Source of the DNA: JAWXUK01 sp044432725 | GTDB lineage: Bacteria; Bacillota; Clostridia; Oscillospirales; Oscillospiraceae | Direction: 5' to 3' | Length of the DNA stretch: 64,000 bases | Assembly: GCA_044432725.1 (NCBI GenBank) | Contig: JAWXUL010000010.1 | Span: 1 to 64,000, forward strand | Shown: piece by piece, positions 63,382 to 64,000 of the stretch | How the letters are laid out: each line of letters begins with the position of its first letter | Position numbering within the stretch: position 1 is the first letter of the stretch | Made by a program: the position numbers and the translations under genes | Notes under the pieces: model-generated | What the model saw: the letters and a program-made list of their open reading frames with translations, nothing else | Told to the model about the DNA's origin: nothing | Databases searched by the model: none

Positions 63382-64000
63382 ATGCGTATACTTGTGTGCC
63401 TATTGTCCTTGTGCTGTTTGACTGCTTGTAGTAGTCAGGACTCCGAGGATTTTGATTTGTCCAAATATGGAAAGGAAAACTCAGGAAAGCTGCCTTCCAG
63501 TGATACCAGCGTTTCTGGGACAGTGATTACACCTGAAGAAATCGCTGCTTTGGATATCATCTCCTCAGATGTGGCAAAACAAGTTGCCTTGCGTCGTGCC
63601 TCTGTGTCAGAGAGCAATATCCAAGGGTATTTGATCGAGCTGGTAGACAATGGTGGTCTGATGGAATATCATATCAATTTTTGGGTGGATAAAGTGGAAC
63701 ATTTCTATTCCATTGCAGGGTCAGATGGCTCTGTCTTGACTTTTTCTACAGTCTTTCATGAAACAGGCTATGTAGAGCCAGAAGTAGAGGAAGAAGAAGA
63801 GGTGGAAGAAGAGGAAGAATTTGTGGCAACCGTTGGGAATTTGACCATGGACGAGGCAAAGCTGGTGGTTACCTTACATGCAGGGGTAGACATGACAGAG
63901 GTCTACACCATCAAAATTCTGGAGGGATTCAACGGAACGATTCCCCAATATCAAATTAATTTCACCACAGAAAATGCCAATTACGAGTATTTTATTGCAG
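63382..64000 (+). CDS. lipoprotein with PepSY-like domains, partial (runs off the window)
   Basis: ATG 63382 follows GAAAGGAG and stays open to base 64000 (206 codons). The signal MRILVCLLSLCCLTAC with C16 is a lipobox. Two repeat-like units follow (VAKQVALRRASVSESNIQGYLIEL and MDEAKLVVTLHAGVDMTEVYTIKI), similar in layout to the PepSY units of the RsgI-like protein at 46274. A Glu-rich linker (EVEEEEEVEEEEEF) separates them. The C-terminus is not in the window. Function unknown. Confidence 0.8.
   Translation, partial: MRILVCLLSLCCLTACSSQDSEDFDLSKYGKENSGKLPSSDTSVSGTVITPEEIAALDIISSDVAKQVALRRASVSESNIQGYLIELVDNGGLMEYHINFWVDKVEHFYSIAGSDGSVLTFSTVFHETGYVEPEVEEEEEVEEEEEFVATVGNLTMDEAKLVVTLHAGVDMTEVYTIKILEGFNGTIPQYQINFTTENANYEYFIA

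Noticed and set aside
1..64000. CRISPR arrays, rRNA and tRNA genes, insertion sequences with transposases
   Set aside because: I looked for regularly spaced repeats, tRNA-like CCA/TTC-loop patterns and transposase motifs on both strands and saw none apart from the intron end; a covariance search could still find a missed tRNA.

Overview
The window looks like the chromosome of a low-GC, endospore-forming member of the Clostridia (Bacillota). Supporting signs are a yabP-yabQ-divIC-S1 sporulation/division cluster, a long (type with Alu domain) SRP RNA next to dnaX and ybaB, an argC-argJ-argB-argD operon, ClpC, tiny 2[4Fe-4S] ferredoxins, strong GGAGG-type ribosome binding sites and sigma-A promoters with 16-17 base spacers. 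It combines housekeeping blocks with an accessory zone at about 1-39 kb.

Region by region: (1) 1-4 kb holds the 3' end of a group II intron, a 38-codon hydrophobic peptide, a NUDIX hydrolase and, overlapping it, a PLD-helicase-DUF3427 gene broken by three one-base deletions. (2) 4-6.7 kb is a molybdate ABC transporter (modA-modB-modC). Its ModA has its two halves in swapped order (a circular permutation), and its promoter overlaps a Mo-box-like inverted repeat. (3) 6.8-10.8 kb has a ferredoxin-nitroreductase, an EamA exporter, a VanX/VanY-like lipoprotein, a TraX-like membrane protein and a divergent TetR regulator. (4) 11-15.9 kb is one 1622-residue protein with three CbxX/SpoVK-type AAA+ domains fused to an FtsH-like M41 zinc peptidase. 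(5) 16.2-16.7 kb encodes a PsiE-like protein.

(6) 17.0-38.4 kb is a 21-kb single-strand operon running from one good promoter to one strong terminator. It is a DNA phosphorothioation defence island: an SspD/DndC-like PAPS-reductase-family sulfurtransferase, DUF4007 (SspB-like), a BrxC/PglY-like ATPase (SspC position), a DndA/SspA-like cysteine desulfurase, the DptF-DptG-DptH (SspFGH-type) restriction trio, and then a second, divergent DUF4007-like plus giant ATPase pair. The first seven genes fit the known SspABCD-SspFGH logic. The appended second pair and the extra zinc-ribbon and ferredoxin domains on the sulfurtransferase are the parts I cannot match to a described system. Two core genes (sspD, dptH) each carry a one-base loss in or beside a homopolymer.

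(7) 38.5-39.9 kb is a DUF1349 protein and an almost gene-free stretch. (8) 39.7-44.3 kb is the arginine operon with a perfect ARG box. (9) 44.3-58.1 kb, mostly on the minus strand, contains a P-loop kinase, an AGCS symporter, an RsgI/PepSY protein, ExoIII, AsnA (plus strand), an amidohydrolase, a candidate small RNA, the S1/DivIC/YabQ/YabP group, an isochorismatase-family hydrolase, ybaB, dnaX (with large in-frame minisatellites), SRP RNA and a ferredoxin. (10) 58.3-64 kb has ClpC with a 50-bp tandem duplication at its 3' end, an unknown coiled-coil protein, an iron-dependent alcohol dehydrogenase and a PepSY-like lipoprotein that runs off the window.

Functional links: cysteine desulfurase gives sulfur to the PAPS-reductase-like protein; DUF4007 and the large ATPase are expected to nick or remodel DNA for phosphorothioate insertion; DptFGH would attack unmodified DNA. 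All functional statements are inferred from recognisable motifs and family knowledge; no database search was run.
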